This document shows positions 41,239-51,119 of a DNA stretch of 64,000 nt, one piece after another. Within the stretch, counting starts at the first letter, position 1, and each line of letters begins with the position of its first letter. The stretch lies in contig NZ_JALDAY010000012.1 of assembly GCF_022698165.1 (NCBI RefSeq), positions 342,386-406,385 of the forward strand, given 5' to 3'. Both the position numbers and the translations under genes were made by a program. The stretch comes from Streptomyces cylindrosporus (GTDB taxonomy: Bacteria; Actinomycetota; Actinomycetes; Streptomycetales; Streptomycetaceae). The notes below the pieces were generated by a model. That model was given only the letters and a program-made list of their open reading frames with translations, ran no database searches and was not told the origin of the DNA.

Positions 41239-41659
41239 AGGCCGCCGCAAGTTCGCACCACACATACTTGCCCCGATTGCCGTGCCGCGACAGCGGATGC
41301 CACCCCCACACGTCGGCGCACGCCCGCACCAGCACCAACCCCCGCCCCTCCTCCGCCTCACTGATCCGCGCCAACGGCACTGGCGGCTCAGGCGGTTCGG
41401 GATCGGCGTCCCAGGCTCCGATCCGCAGCGTCCCGGGCGGCGCCCAGCGCACCCGCAGCGCGGCCGGCCCCTTCGTATGCCGTACGGCATTGGTCACCAG
41501 CTCGGTGGCGAGCAGCTCGGCGACGTCGACGAGGCCGATCAGCCCGTGCGCGGTGAGGATCAGCCGGAGGGTGCGACGACTGACGGTGACGGCACGGAGG
41601 TCGTTGGGGATGGAGAGGCAGTACTCCCAGGCTTCGGGGTGTTTTCGGGCATGCGTCAA
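41237..41659 (-). CDS. Anti-sigma-factor-like ATP-binding protein (HATPase_c)
   Basis: 140 residues. N box ELLATELVTNAVRHTKGPAA, G1 AWDADPEPPEPP, G2 EAEEGRGLVLVRACADVWGW. The same small kinase-like type as at 11618. It is divergent from the second XRE/DUF397 pair, mirroring the first module. The TAA stop falls at the edge of the right inverted repeat, so the last residues may have been set by insertion of the neighbouring unit; the fold is nonetheless complete. Confidence 0.88.
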   Translation of the reverse strand: MTHARKHPEAWEYCLSIPNDLRAVTVSRRTLRLILTAHGLIGLVDVAELLATELVTNAVRHTKGPAALRVRWAPPGTLRIGAWDADPEPPEPPVPLARISEAEEGRGLVLVRACADVWGWHPLSRHGNRGKYVWCELAAA

Positions 41660-41863
41660 CTCCGGTTCGGTGGTGGGAGGTTGGCGGTGGCATCGCCGCG
41701 ACCGTCAGGGCGGTGCGGGGCAGGCGGGACGGAGCGGTGCACTTCCGCAGCGTGTGCGTTGCGTAACCGACGGTAGACCTAAAGTGTCATCCGTAGCAAG
41801 GTGGTCGCGTAATCTGACCTCGAACGAGCAGACCCAGAAGGCCTGTTGAACAAGGAGCGACTG

Positions 41864-42700
41864 ATGGTCCTGAGGCGCGAACCGACCGCACGTCAGATGC
41901 GCCTGGCGACCGAGCTGCGCAGGCTCCGCGAGGCGGCAGGGCTCTCGGCCACCGAGGCGGCAACGCTGCTCGGGACGAATCGGGTCCAGATGAGCCACAT
42001 CGAATCCGGGCTGACGGGCGTGAGCGAGCAACGGCTCCGCCGCTTGGCTTCCCACTACGCGTGCACGGACGAGGAGTTCATCAACGCCTTGGTGGCGATG
42101 GCCACGGACCGGACACGCGGCTGGTGGGAGGAGTACCGGGGCCTGCTGCCCACCCCGTTCTTGGACATCGCCGAGTTGGAGTACCACGCCACGTACCGGC
42201 GTGACGTCGAGTTCTTGTTCATCCCCGGCCTGCTCCAGACGCCCGACTACGCCCGCGCCGCGTTCTCCTCCAGGATCCCCGAGTTGCCCGCCGAGGAGCT
42301 CGAACTCCGTGTCCAGCACCGAATGGAGCGCCGACGGATCACCGTCCCGTACGAGGCGGTCATTCACGAGGCGGCCCTGCGTATCAGGCTCAGTGACCGT
42401 GCCGCATCACGGGCCCAGCTCGCCCACGTCCTGGAACTCTCCGAGGCCGATCACGTCACCGTGCGGGTGATCCCCTTCGATCTGGACGGGTTCGGCGGAA
42501 CCTGGACCACCATGATGCTGGCCGCCGGAGCCGTCCCCAGGCTGGACACTGCCGTGCGCGACGCACCCCACGGCACCGCCTTCGTCGATTCCGAAGCACA
42601 ACTCGGCGTCTTTCGAACGCTCTTCCGTAAGGTGGAAGCCGCGTCGCTGGACCCCGAGCGATCCCGTGACTTCATCCACAGACTGGGCAAGGAACTGTGA
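41864..42700 (+). CDS. XRE-type HTH regulator with DUF5753 domain
   Basis: 278 residues from the ATG behind AAGGAG (a TTG six codons up opens the frame but has no ribosome site). HTH: LRRLREAAGLSATEAATLLG, RVQMSHIESGLTGVSEQRLR. DUF5753: EFLFIPGLLQTPDYARAAFS, VQHRMERRRITVPYEAVIHE, HVTVRVIPFDLDGFGG. Second Scr1/WhiJ-like regulator in the window. Followed after 7 bp by a DUF397 gene. Confidence 0.92.
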   Translation: MVLRREPTARQMRLATELRRLREAAGLSATEAATLLGTNRVQMSHIESGLTGVSEQRLRRLASHYACTDEEFINALVAMATDRTRGWWEEYRGLLPTPFLDIAELEYHATYRRDVEFLFIPGLLQTPDYARAAFSSRIPELPAEELELRVQHRMERRRITVPYEAVIHEAALRIRLSDRAASRAQLAHVLELSEADHVTVRVIPFDLDGFGGTWTTMMLAAGAVPRLDTAVRDAPHGTAFVDSEAQLGVFRTLFRKVEAASLDPERSRDFIHRLGKEL

Positions 42701-42707
42701 GGCACCC

Positions 42708-42908
42708 GTGACCACCCCCGACAACTGGCGGAAGTCGTCCTACTCCGGCGGCGGCGACGGAAACAACTGCGTGGAGATAGCCCCCACCCCCACCCACACC
42801 ACCGTCCGCGACTCCAAAACCCCCACCCGAGCCACCCTCACCTTCCCCACCCCCACCTTCACCACCTTCCTCGAAGCCCTCAAGAAGTCCCGGCACCCCC
42901 ACCCCTGA
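42708..42908 (+). CDS. DUF397 protein
   Basis: 66 residues from GTG. A single DUF397 unit: NWRKSSYSGGGDGNNCVEIA, then TVRDSKTPTRATLTFPTPTF and a short Lys/His-rich tail. Cotranscribed with the XRE gene. The DUF397 partner is thought to modulate the HTH protein. Confidence 0.9.
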   Translation: MTTPDNWRKSSYSGGGDGNNCVEIAPTPTHTTVRDSKTPTRATLTFPTPTFTTFLEALKKSRHPHP

Positions 42909-42913
42909 CGCGG

Positions 42914-43087
42914 TCAAGGCGTCGGTCCCCCCAGCAGGTCCGTGAGTTCACGCGCCGTCTCAGTCACCCGGCGCCCGATCTCCGGCAGCCGTTCCCGCGT
43001 CACCCGTGACGCTGGCCCCGAGACGCTGATCGCCGTGACCACCGCGCCGGCGTGGTTGAAGGCCGGTGCCGCCACGCAGCGGCTTCC
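42914..43087 (-). pseudogene. Remnant of an IclR family regulator
   Basis: Only the last 57 residues of an IclR effector domain remain, beginning GSRCVAAPAFNHAGAVVTAI and continuing SVSGPASRVTRERLPEIGRR to the end DLLGGPTP. Directly upstream, another frame reads CEEGGQE, also IclR-like, suggesting a frameshift near 43090-43115. Further up, the sequence is the promoter and start of the helicase gene, so the HTH and most of the domain are lost. Confidence 0.75.
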
Positions 43088-43180
43088 TGGCCGCCCTCCT
43101 CGCAGGCCGCCGCCCCCCGAGCCCGGCCGCAACCGAGGATCTCGCCCCGCTCTGTCAGACCCCACCGGTACCGTCGGATC

Positions 43181-45448
43181 ATGGCTCAACAGGCGGGCAA
43201 TCCCACGGGTGAAAGGCGACTGGCCGTCCTCGAAGGCGTACTCGAGCGCATCACCTACGCCAACGAGGAGAACGGCTACACAGTCGCCCGCGTGGACACG
43301 GGCAGGGGCGGCGGCGACCTCCTCACCGTCGTCGGCGCGCTGCTCGGCGCCCAGGTCGGGGAGTCCCTGCGGATGGAGGGCCGCTGGGGGTCGCACCCCC
43401 AGTACGGCAAGCAGTTCACCGTCGAGAACTACACCACCGTCCTCCCGGCCACCGTCCAGGGCATCCGGCGTTACCTCGGCTCAGGCCTCGTCAAGGGCAT
43501 CGGCCCCGTCTTCGCCGACCGCATCACCCAGCACTTCGGGCTCGACACCCTCCAGATCATCGAGGAGGAGCCCAAGCGGCTCATCGAGGTCCCCGGCCTC
43601 GGACCCAAGCGGACCAAGAAGATCGCCGACGCCTGGGAGGAACAGAAGGCGATCAAGGAGGTCATGCTCTTCCTCCAGACCGTGGAGGTGTCCACCTCCA
43701 TCGCCGTCCGCATCTACAAGAAGTACGGCGATGCCTCCATCTCCGTCGTCAAGAACCAGCCCTACCGCCTCGCCGCCGACGTCTGGGGCATCGGCTTCCT
43801 CACCGCCGACAAGATCGCCCAGAGCGTGGGCATCCCGCACGACAGCCCGGAGCGCGTGAAGGCCGGCCTCCAGTACGCCCTCTCCCAGGCCACCGACCAG
43901 GGCAACTGCTACCTCCCCGAGGAACAGCTCATCGCCGACGCGGTGAAGCTGCTCCAGGTCGACACCGGGCTCGTCATCGAGTGCCTCGCCGAGCTGGCCT
44001 GGCCGCCCGAGGACGGCGAAGACCCCGGTGTCGTACGGGAGAAGGTCCCCGGACCCGATCCCGGCTCGGACCCCGTCACCGCCGTCTACCTCGTCCCCTT
44101 CCACCGTGCCGAAGTCGCCCTCGCCGCCCAGCTGTTGCGCCTCCTGCGCACCGAGGAGGACCGGATGCCGGGCTTCCGTGACGTGGCCTGGGACAAGGCG
44201 CTCGGCTGGCTCAGGGACCGCACGGGCGCCGACCTCGCCCCCGAGCAGGAGGCCGCCGTCAGGCTCGCGCTGACGAAGAAGGTCGCCGTCCTCACCGGCG
44301 GCCCCGGCTGCGGCAAGTCCTTCACCGTCCGCTCGATCGTCGAGCTGGCCCGCGCCAAGAAGGCCAGGGTCGTCCTCGCCGCCCCCACCGGCCGCGCCGC
44401 CAAGCGGCTGGCCGAGCTCACCGGCGCCGAGGCCTCCACGGTCCACCGGCTCCTGGAGCTCAAGCCCGGCGGCGACGCGGCGTACGACAAGGACCGCCCG
44501 CTCGACGCCGATCTGGTGGTCGTCGACGAGGCCTCCATGCTCGACCTTCTCCTCGCCAACAAGCTGGTGAAAGCCGTCCCTCCCGGCGCCCACCTCCTCT
44601 TCGTCGGTGACGTCGACCAGCTGCCGTCCGTCGGGGCCGGCGAAGTGCTCCGGGACCTTCTCGCCGACGGCGGTCCCATCCCCGCCGTACGCCTCACCCG
44701 CGTCTTCCGCCAGGCCCAGCAGTCCGGCGTCGTGACGAACGCGCACCGGATCAATGCCGGGCAGCACCCCGTCACCGACGGCTTGAAGGACTTCTTCCTC
44801 TTCGTCGAGGACGACACGGAGGAGGCCGGGCGGCTCACCGTGGACGTGGCGGCGCGGCGAATTCCGGCCAAGTTCGGGCTCGACCCGCGGCGGGACGTGC
44901 AGGTCCTCGCGCCCATGCACCGGGGCCCCGCGGGCGCCGGCAACCTCAACGGACTGCTCCAGCAGGCGATCACGCCCGGCCGGCCAGACCTGCCCGAGAA
45001 GCGGTTCGGCGGCCGGGTCTTCCGGGTCGGCGACAAGGTCACCCAGATTCGCAACAATTACGAGAAGGGCAAGAACGGTGTCTTCAACGGCACCGTGGGC
45101 GTGGTCACCTCGCTCGACCCGGTCGACCAGCGCCTCACGGTGCTGACGGACGAGGACGAGGAGGTTCCGTACGAATTCGACGAGCTGGACGAGCTGGCCC
45201 ACGCGTACGCGGTGACCATTCACCGCTCGCAGGGAAGTGAATATCCCGCCGTGGTGATCCCGGTCACCACGGGCGCGTGGATGATGCTCCAGCGGAATCT
45301 GCTGTACACCGCGGTGACCCGCGCCAAGCAGCTGGTCGTCCTCGTCGGTTCGCGCAAGGCGATCGGCCAGGCGGTGCGCACGGTGTCGGCGGGACGACGC
45401 TGTACGGCACTCGACTTCCGGCTCGGCTCGACCCATCTCGAAAAATGA
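43181..45448 (+). CDS. RecD2-like ATP-dependent DNA helicase
   Basis: 755 residues from MAQQAGNPTGERRLAVLEGV; the frame is open further upstream but that part overlaps the IclR remnant. Superfamily 1B: N-terminal OB/HhH region (KGIGPVFADRITQHFG, VPGLGPKRTKKIADAW), Walker A GGPGCGKS near residue 375, AAPTGRAAKRLAELTGAEAS, Walker B VVVDEASMLD, and motif VI VTIHRSQGSEYP followed by LYTAVTRAK. RecD2 proteins are 5'-3' helicases without RecB/C partners, involved in repair and replication. Confidence 0.93.
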   Translation: MAQQAGNPTGERRLAVLEGVLERITYANEENGYTVARVDTGRGGGDLLTVVGALLGAQVGESLRMEGRWGSHPQYGKQFTVENYTTVLPATVQGIRRYLGSGLVKGIGPVFADRITQHFGLDTLQIIEEEPKRLIEVPGLGPKRTKKIADAWEEQKAIKEVMLFLQTVEVSTSIAVRIYKKYGDASISVVKNQPYRLAADVWGIGFLTADKIAQSVGIPHDSPERVKAGLQYALSQATDQGNCYLPEEQLIADAVKLLQVDTGLVIECLAELAWPPEDGEDPGVVREKVPGPDPGSDPVTAVYLVPFHRAEVALAAQLLRLLRTEEDRMPGFRDVAWDKALGWLRDRTGADLAPEQEAAVRLALTKKVAVLTGGPGCGKSFTVRSIVELARAKKARVVLAAPTGRAAKRLAELTGAEASTVHRLLELKPGGDAAYDKDRPLDADLVVVDEASMLDLLLANKLVKAVPPGAHLLFVGDVDQLPSVGAGEVLRDLLADGGPIPAVRLTRVFRQAQQSGVVTNAHRINAGQHPVTDGLKDFFLFVEDDTEEAGRLTVDVAARRIPAKFGLDPRRDVQVLAPMHRGPAGAGNLNGLLQQAITPGRPDLPEKRFGGRVFRVGDKVTQIRNNYEKGKNGVFNGTVGVVTSLDPVDQRLTVLTDEDEEVPYEFDELDELAHAYAVTIHRSQGSEYPAVVIPVTTGAWMMLQRNLLYTAVTRAKQLVVLVGSRKAIGQAVRTVSAGRRCTALDFRLGSTHLEK

Positions 45449-45519
45449 TCGATCAAATGAGTCGTGAAGGTCACAGAGCTCTTCCGGATGGGAAGGACAG
45501 GGGGCAGGATGAGCAAGTT

Positions 45520-45538
45520 GGCGGCACTCAGTGCCGCC
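45520..45538. other. Hairpin upstream of citrate synthase
   Basis: GGCGGCAC-TCA-GTGCCGCC, a perfect 8-bp stem with a 3-base loop in the 198-bp gap between the helicase and citrate synthase genes. It may be a helicase terminator or a leader structure of the synthase mRNA. Confidence 0.4.
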
Positions 45539-45646
45539 GATAGGCCCGATGGTCGACCCCGAGTGCACTCTCCTGAGCCAATTGGGGGATGGTAGAGACA
45601 GTCAGGGCAACCTCGAAGATGAGGCACTACGTCGGTGAGGGAAGAC

Positions 45647-46936
<1,290 letters not shown>

Positions 46937-46983
46937 CGCGTCGAGCAGTGCTGACAACGGCGCGCTGACACAGACGTAAAGCA

Positions 46984-47034
46984 GAAGGCGCCCTGGCGCC
47001 GGTCCCCCCACGGGCCGACGTCCAGGGCGCCTTC
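46984..47034 (+). terminator. Citrate synthase terminator
   Basis: Perfect 13-bp stem GAAGGCGCCCTGG/CCAGGGCGCCTTC with a 25-base loop, 47 bp past the stop. Confidence 0.8.
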
Positions 47035-47533
47035 CCATGTCCCGGTGCGGATTCCCCCCACGGGATCCGGCCGGGCGCCTGAGAGGACAGCGCCTGAATC
47101 GCTGTCTTTCCAAACAGGTGTACTGCCGATTGAGCAGAACGAGCAAAACTCCTCGTACTACTCCTGTGTGCGGTCTGCCGGGACAACGCACGCTCGGGAG
47201 GGCCGCTCAAAGCTTCCCGAAGTACGTGCCCCGGCAACGCAACTCTGAGGAGGTCCCCCAAGACATCCCCAGATGCCAGTTCGCGCCCCCCAAGACGCTC
47301 CCTGACATCGTCAACTTAGACCTTCGAACCCCTTCGATGGTTACGTTCACATCACTGTGATCTGCGTCTCTTGCATTTGTCCGTTTGATACGCAAGAGCC
47401 CCGATGCACTGGCCGGGACCCAAGCGTAAGGATGATGCGCGAGCCTTGTGAAGAGCTTATGTGAGCCCGGCCCAGGACTCCAGAGGGGCTCTCACCTCGA
47501 CTTGGCCATAACCGCCGGTAACTTTCCGGCCGT
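47035..47533. other. Low-GC intergenic region after citrate synthase
   Basis: 499 bp with no credible gene on either strand. GC is visibly lower than in flanking genes, especially 47280-47420 (TTACGTTCACATCACTGTGA and TCTTGCATTTGTCCG). Hairpin CTCTTGC/GCAAGAG at 47368-47374 and 47392-47398, and TCACA-TCAC-TGTGA at about 47347-47360. The minus-strand copA gene ends at 47534, so a transcript here would be independent. A small RNA is a possibility; nothing proves it. Confidence 0.4.
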
Positions 47534-49771
47534 TCAGCGGAACGTCCGCAGCCGAAGGCTGTTCGTCACCACGAACACCGACGAGAAGGCCATCGCGGCC
47601 CCCGCGATCATCGGATTCAGCAGCCCCGCGGCGGCCAGCGGCAGCGCCGCCACGTTGTATCCGAACGCCCACACGAGGTTGCCCTTGATGGTCGACAGCG
47701 TCTTCCGGGACAGCCGGATCGCGTCCGCCGCCACCCGCAGATCCCCGCGCACCAGCGTCAGATCACCGGCCTCGATCGCCGCGTCCGTCCCGGTGCCCAT
47801 CGCGAGCCCCAGATCGGCGGTGGCCAGCGCGGCCGCGTCGTTGACCCCGTCGCCCACCATGGCGACCACGCGCCCCTCGCCCTGCAGCCGCCGTACGGCG
47901 TCCACCTTGTCCTCGGGCAGCACCTCGGCGATCACCTGCTCGATGCCGACCTCCCGCGCCACCGCCTCCGCCACGGCCCGGTTGTCCCCGGTCAGCAGCA
48001 CCGGCGTGAGCCACAGCGCACGCAGCGAACGCACCGCCTCCGCGCTGGTCGGCTTCACCGCGTCCGCGACGGCGACGACACCGCGTGCCACCCCGTCCCA
48101 GCCGACCACGACGGCCGTACGACCGCCCCGCTCGGCCTCGTCCTTGGCGCGGACCAGCTCCTCGGGCAGCGCCTCCGCGTACTCGGCGAGCCGCCCGACG
48201 GCCACCTCGCGGCCCTCCACCCGCCCGCGCACGCCCCGCCCGGGCACGTTCTCGAACCCCTCGACCTCGGGGAGCCTGCCGACCCGCTCCTCGGCGCCCA
48301 CGGCGACCGCCCGGGCGACCGGGTGCTCGGAGGCGTGCTCGACGGCGCCCGCGAGCCGCAGCACCTCCTTCTCGTCGGCGCCGTGGGCGACGTACACCTG
48401 TTGGAGGGTCATGCGGCCGGTGGTGACCGTTCCGGTCTTGTCGAGTACGACGGTGTCGACGCGGCGCGTGGACTCCAGTACCTCCGGGCCCTTGATGAGG
48501 ATGCCGAGCTGGGCGCCGCGGCCGGTGCCGACCATCAGGGCGGTCGGCGTGGCCAGGCCCAGCGCGCAGGGGCAGGCGATGATCAGGACCGCGACGGCCG
48601 CGGTGAACGCGGACACCGTGTCGCCGGTGACGCCGAGCCACACCCCGAATGTGCCGAGCGCGATGGCCATGACGACCGGCACGAAGACCGCCGAGATGCG
48701 GTCGGCGAGCCGCTGCACCTCCGCCTTGCCGTTCTGCGCGTCCTCGACCAGCTTGGCCATCCGCGCGAGCTGCGTGTCGGCGCCCACGCGCGTGGCCTCG
48801 ACGACCAGTCGCCCGCCGGCGTTCACGGTCGCGCCGGTGACGGCGGCGCCGACGGTCACGTCCACCGGCACCGACTCGCCGGTCAGCATGGACGCGTCCA
48901 CCGCGGACGTGCCCTCGACGACGGTCCCGTCGGTCGCGATCTTCTCCCCGGGACGTACGACGAAACGGTCGCCGACGGCCAATTGCGCCACGGGAACCCG
49001 CACTTCCCGCCCGCCCCGCAGCACCGACACGTCCTTCGCGCCCAGCTCCATCAGCGCCCTGAGCGCGGCCCCCGAGCGCCGCTTGGCGCGGGCCTCCAGA
49101 TAGCGGCCGAGGAGGATGAACGCGACGACCCCGGCGGCCACTTCGAGGTAGATCGTGGACGCGCCGTCCATGCGCGAGACGGTGAGCCGGAACTCGTCGT
49201 GCATGCCGGTCATGCCCGCGTCGCCGAAGAACAGCGCCCACAGCGACCAGCCGAACGCGGCCAGCGTGCCGACCGAGACCAGCGTGTCCATGGTCGCGCC
49301 GCCGTGCCGGGCGTTGGTCCAGGCGGCCTTGTGGAAGGGCAGGCCGCCCCAGACGACGACGGGCGCGGCGAGGGTCAGCGCGAGCCACTGCCAGTTGTCG
49401 AACTGGAGGGCGGGGATCATCGAGAGGAGGATCACCGGGACCGCGAGCAGCGCGGAGACGGTGAAGCGCTCGCGGTAGGCCGCGAGTTCGGAGTCCTCCT
49501 CGGCGGCCGGCGTCTCCTCCTGGACGGGTGGTGCGGGCTCCTCGGCCGTGTACCCCGTCTTCACCACGGTGGCGATCAGGTCGGCGACCTGGATGCCCGC
49601 GGGGTAGCTGACCTTCGCCTTCTCCGTCGCGAAGTTCACCGTGGCGGTGACGCCGTCCATCCGGTTGAGCTTCTTCTCGACGCGGGCCGCGCAGGAGGCG
49701 CAGGTCATTCCGCCGATGAGCAGCTCGACCTCGGACGTGTCGGCTATGGGTGTCTCTGCGGTGGTGGTCAT
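47534..49771 (-). CDS. copA: Copper-translocating P-type ATPase
   Basis: 745 residues from MTTTAETPIADTSEVELLIG, behind GGAGG. One N-terminal metal-binding domain GGMTCASCAARVEKKL, eight membrane helices with the CPC motif in IIACPCALGLATPTALMVG, phosphorylation site LDKTGTVTTGRM, SEHPVARAVAV and hinge MVGDGVNDAAALATADLGLA. Exports Cu(I) from the cytoplasm. Cotranscribed with copZ, 23 bp upstream. The frame open to 50098 is a read-through across copZ in another frame. Confidence 0.97.
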   Translation of the reverse strand: MTTTAETPIADTSEVELLIGGMTCASCAARVEKKLNRMDGVTATVNFATEKAKVSYPAGIQVADLIATVVKTGYTAEEPAPPVQEETPAAEEDSELAAYRERFTVSALLAVPVILLSMIPALQFDNWQWLALTLAAPVVVWGGLPFHKAAWTNARHGGATMDTLVSVGTLAAFGWSLWALFFGDAGMTGMHDEFRLTVSRMDGASTIYLEVAAGVVAFILLGRYLEARAKRRSGAALRALMELGAKDVSVLRGGREVRVPVAQLAVGDRFVVRPGEKIATDGTVVEGTSAVDASMLTGESVPVDVTVGAAVTGATVNAGGRLVVEATRVGADTQLARMAKLVEDAQNGKAEVQRLADRISAVFVPVVMAIALGTFGVWLGVTGDTVSAFTAAVAVLIIACPCALGLATPTALMVGTGRGAQLGILIKGPEVLESTRRVDTVVLDKTGTVTTGRMTLQQVYVAHGADEKEVLRLAGAVEHASEHPVARAVAVGAEERVGRLPEVEGFENVPGRGVRGRVEGREVAVGRLAEYAEALPEELVRAKDEAERGGRTAVVVGWDGVARGVVAVADAVKPTSAEAVRSLRALWLTPVLLTGDNRAVAEAVAREVGIEQVIAEVLPEDKVDAVRRLQGEGRVVAMVGDGVNDAAALATADLGLAMGTGTDAAIEAGDLTLVRGDLRVAADAIRLSRKTLSTIKGNLVWAFGYNVAALPLAAAGLLNPMIAGAAMAFSSVFVVTNSLRLRTFR

Positions 49772-49794
49772 GACCCGGCCTCCTGCACTGCCGC

Positions 49795-50034
49795 TCAGAC
49801 CGTGCCGACGAGCTCGAAGCCCGCCTCGTCCACCGCGGCGCGCACCGCGGCCTCGTCGAGCGGGGCCTCGGAGACGACGGTGACCTCGCCGGAGGAGGCG
49901 ACCGCCTTCACCGAGCTCACGCCGGGGATCTCGGAGATCTCGCCGGAGACGGAGCCCTCGCAGTGTCCGCAGCTCATCCCCGTCACCTTGTAGACGGTGG
50001 TGACGGAACCCTGGGTGTCGGTCTGGGCGGTCAT
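49795..50034 (-). CDS. copZ: Copper chaperone CopZ-like protein
   Basis: 79 residues from MTAQTDTQGSVTTVYKVTGM, behind GAGGAG. A single heavy-metal-associated domain: VTGMSCGHCEGSVSGEISEI with the Cu-binding CxxC, and the end AGFELVGTV. Delivers Cu(I) to the adjacent CopA. Controlled by the CsoR-type palindrome about 70 bp upstream. Confidence 0.95.
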   Translation of the reverse strand: MTAQTDTQGSVTTVYKVTGMSCGHCEGSVSGEISEIPGVSSVKAVASSGEVTVVSEAPLDEAAVRAAVDEAGFELVGTV

Positions 50035-50098
50035 GTCGTTCTCCTCGTCGAGGCATGTGGGGCGGACGGGACCCACGGTGGTTTCCCGTATACCTCAC

Positions 50099-50119
50099 AC
50101 TATACCCCTAGGGGGTATT
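50099..50119 (-). promoter_or_regulatory. CsoR-type operator and promoter of copZ-copA
   Basis: TATACCCCTAGGGGGTAT at 50101-50118 has the palindrome ATACCCC-TAG-GGGGTAT characteristic of Cu-sensing CsoR sites. On the minus strand it overlaps TATAGT, a good -10 box for copZ (50099-50104). The central TAG also serves as stop codon of the prsW gene. No csoR gene is in the window, so the repressor would act in trans. Confidence 0.8.
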
Positions 50120-51058
50120 TCTCCAAGAGGGGTCGCGCCGGGCGAGGGACCGCACCCAGCCGATCCCGAGCAGCGACACCAGCACCAGCCCGCCCACCGA
50201 GAACAGGGTGAAGAGGTGCTCCTGCTGCTCGGTCGGGCGCGGGATGTACCCCTGGGCGAACAACTGCCGGTGCAGATCCGTTCCGGCCAGCCGCGCCACC
50301 AGCCAGATCGCGATGCCGTGCGTCGAGTCCCACAGCGCGTGCAGCAGCGCGACGCCGAGATACGCGCCGAGCACGGGCCCGGCGAAGTGGAAGCGCCCGT
50401 TCATCCGGCGGTACGACAGCAGCACGCCACCGGCGATCGCCGTCCACAGGCCGTGCCCGAAGGGGGCGAGCACCCCGCGCAGGATCTCCGTCTCCAGCAG
50501 GGCGCGCAGGTCGATGCCCTGGGTGGAGACGGCCGCGTTGAAGGCGTACCCCGCGCTCTCCAGGGCGGCGAAGCCGAAGCCGACGGTCGCGCCGAGCACC
50601 AGGCCCGCGCGCATGCCGCGCAGCCGTACCTGACGGCGCACCACGAACATCAGCGCGCCCAGCTTCACGGCCTCCTCGATGAGGCCGACGCCGACGAACA
50701 TCCACAGGGAGGGGTGCAGCAGGTAGTACTCCATGACCGAGGCGCCGAGGACCCCGAGCGTGCCGCCGGTGAGGAAGCAGCCGAGGATCACGCTGACCCC
50801 GAGATCGCGGCCGTGGCGCTCGTACGCCCAGAGGACGAAGGTGACCGGCACCAGGAAACTGCCGAGCAGGATCAGGGTGGGCAGCAGGGTCGTGTTCCTG
50901 GTCGCGTACGTGACGAGCGCGGTCAGCGCCCACAGCGCGAGCCCGCCCCACAGGCACCGCTTCCACAGCCCGGGGCGGATCTGCGGATACGTCGGCGGCG
51001 GCTGCTGCGGGCCGGGGATGCGGGCCTGGGGTGCGCCGGGCGGCGGTGAGTAGGTCAC
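50108..51058 (-). CDS. PrsW family intramembrane metalloprotease
   Basis: 316 residues from a GTG (VTYSPPPGAPQ) behind GAGGGG. A Pro-rich N-terminus is followed by 8-9 helices. The PrsW motifs are clear: GVGLIEEAVKLGALMFVV (EExxK), LAPFGHGLWTAIAGG, and LLHALWDSTHG. In Bacillus PrsW cleaves an anti-sigma factor; here the client is unknown. The stop codon is part of the copper operator. Upstream in-frame codons to 51454 overlap the divergent antiporter and are not used. Confidence 0.9.
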   Translation of the reverse strand: MTYSPPPGAPQARIPGPQQPPPTYPQIRPGLWKRCLWGGLALWALTALVTYATRNTTLLPTLILLGSFLVPVTFVLWAYERHGRDLGVSVILGCFLTGGTLGVLGASVMEYYLLHPSLWMFVGVGLIEEAVKLGALMFVVRRQVRLRGMRAGLVLGATVGFGFAALESAGYAFNAAVSTQGIDLRALLETEILRGVLAPFGHGLWTAIAGGVLLSYRRMNGRFHFAGPVLGAYLGVALLHALWDSTHGIAIWLVARLAGTDLHRQLFAQGYIPRPTEQQEHLFTLFSVGGLVLVSLLGIGWVRSLARRDPSWRNTP

Positions 51059-51119
51059 GGCAAATCCCCTCGTACTCATACAGGGCAGATTTACCGGCAC
51101 TTTATGGTAGATACCGATC

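Noticed and set aside
47037..47360. 107-codon plus-strand frame after citrate synthase
   Set aside because: No ribosome binding site, low-GC third positions unlike genes here, and no recognisable motif.
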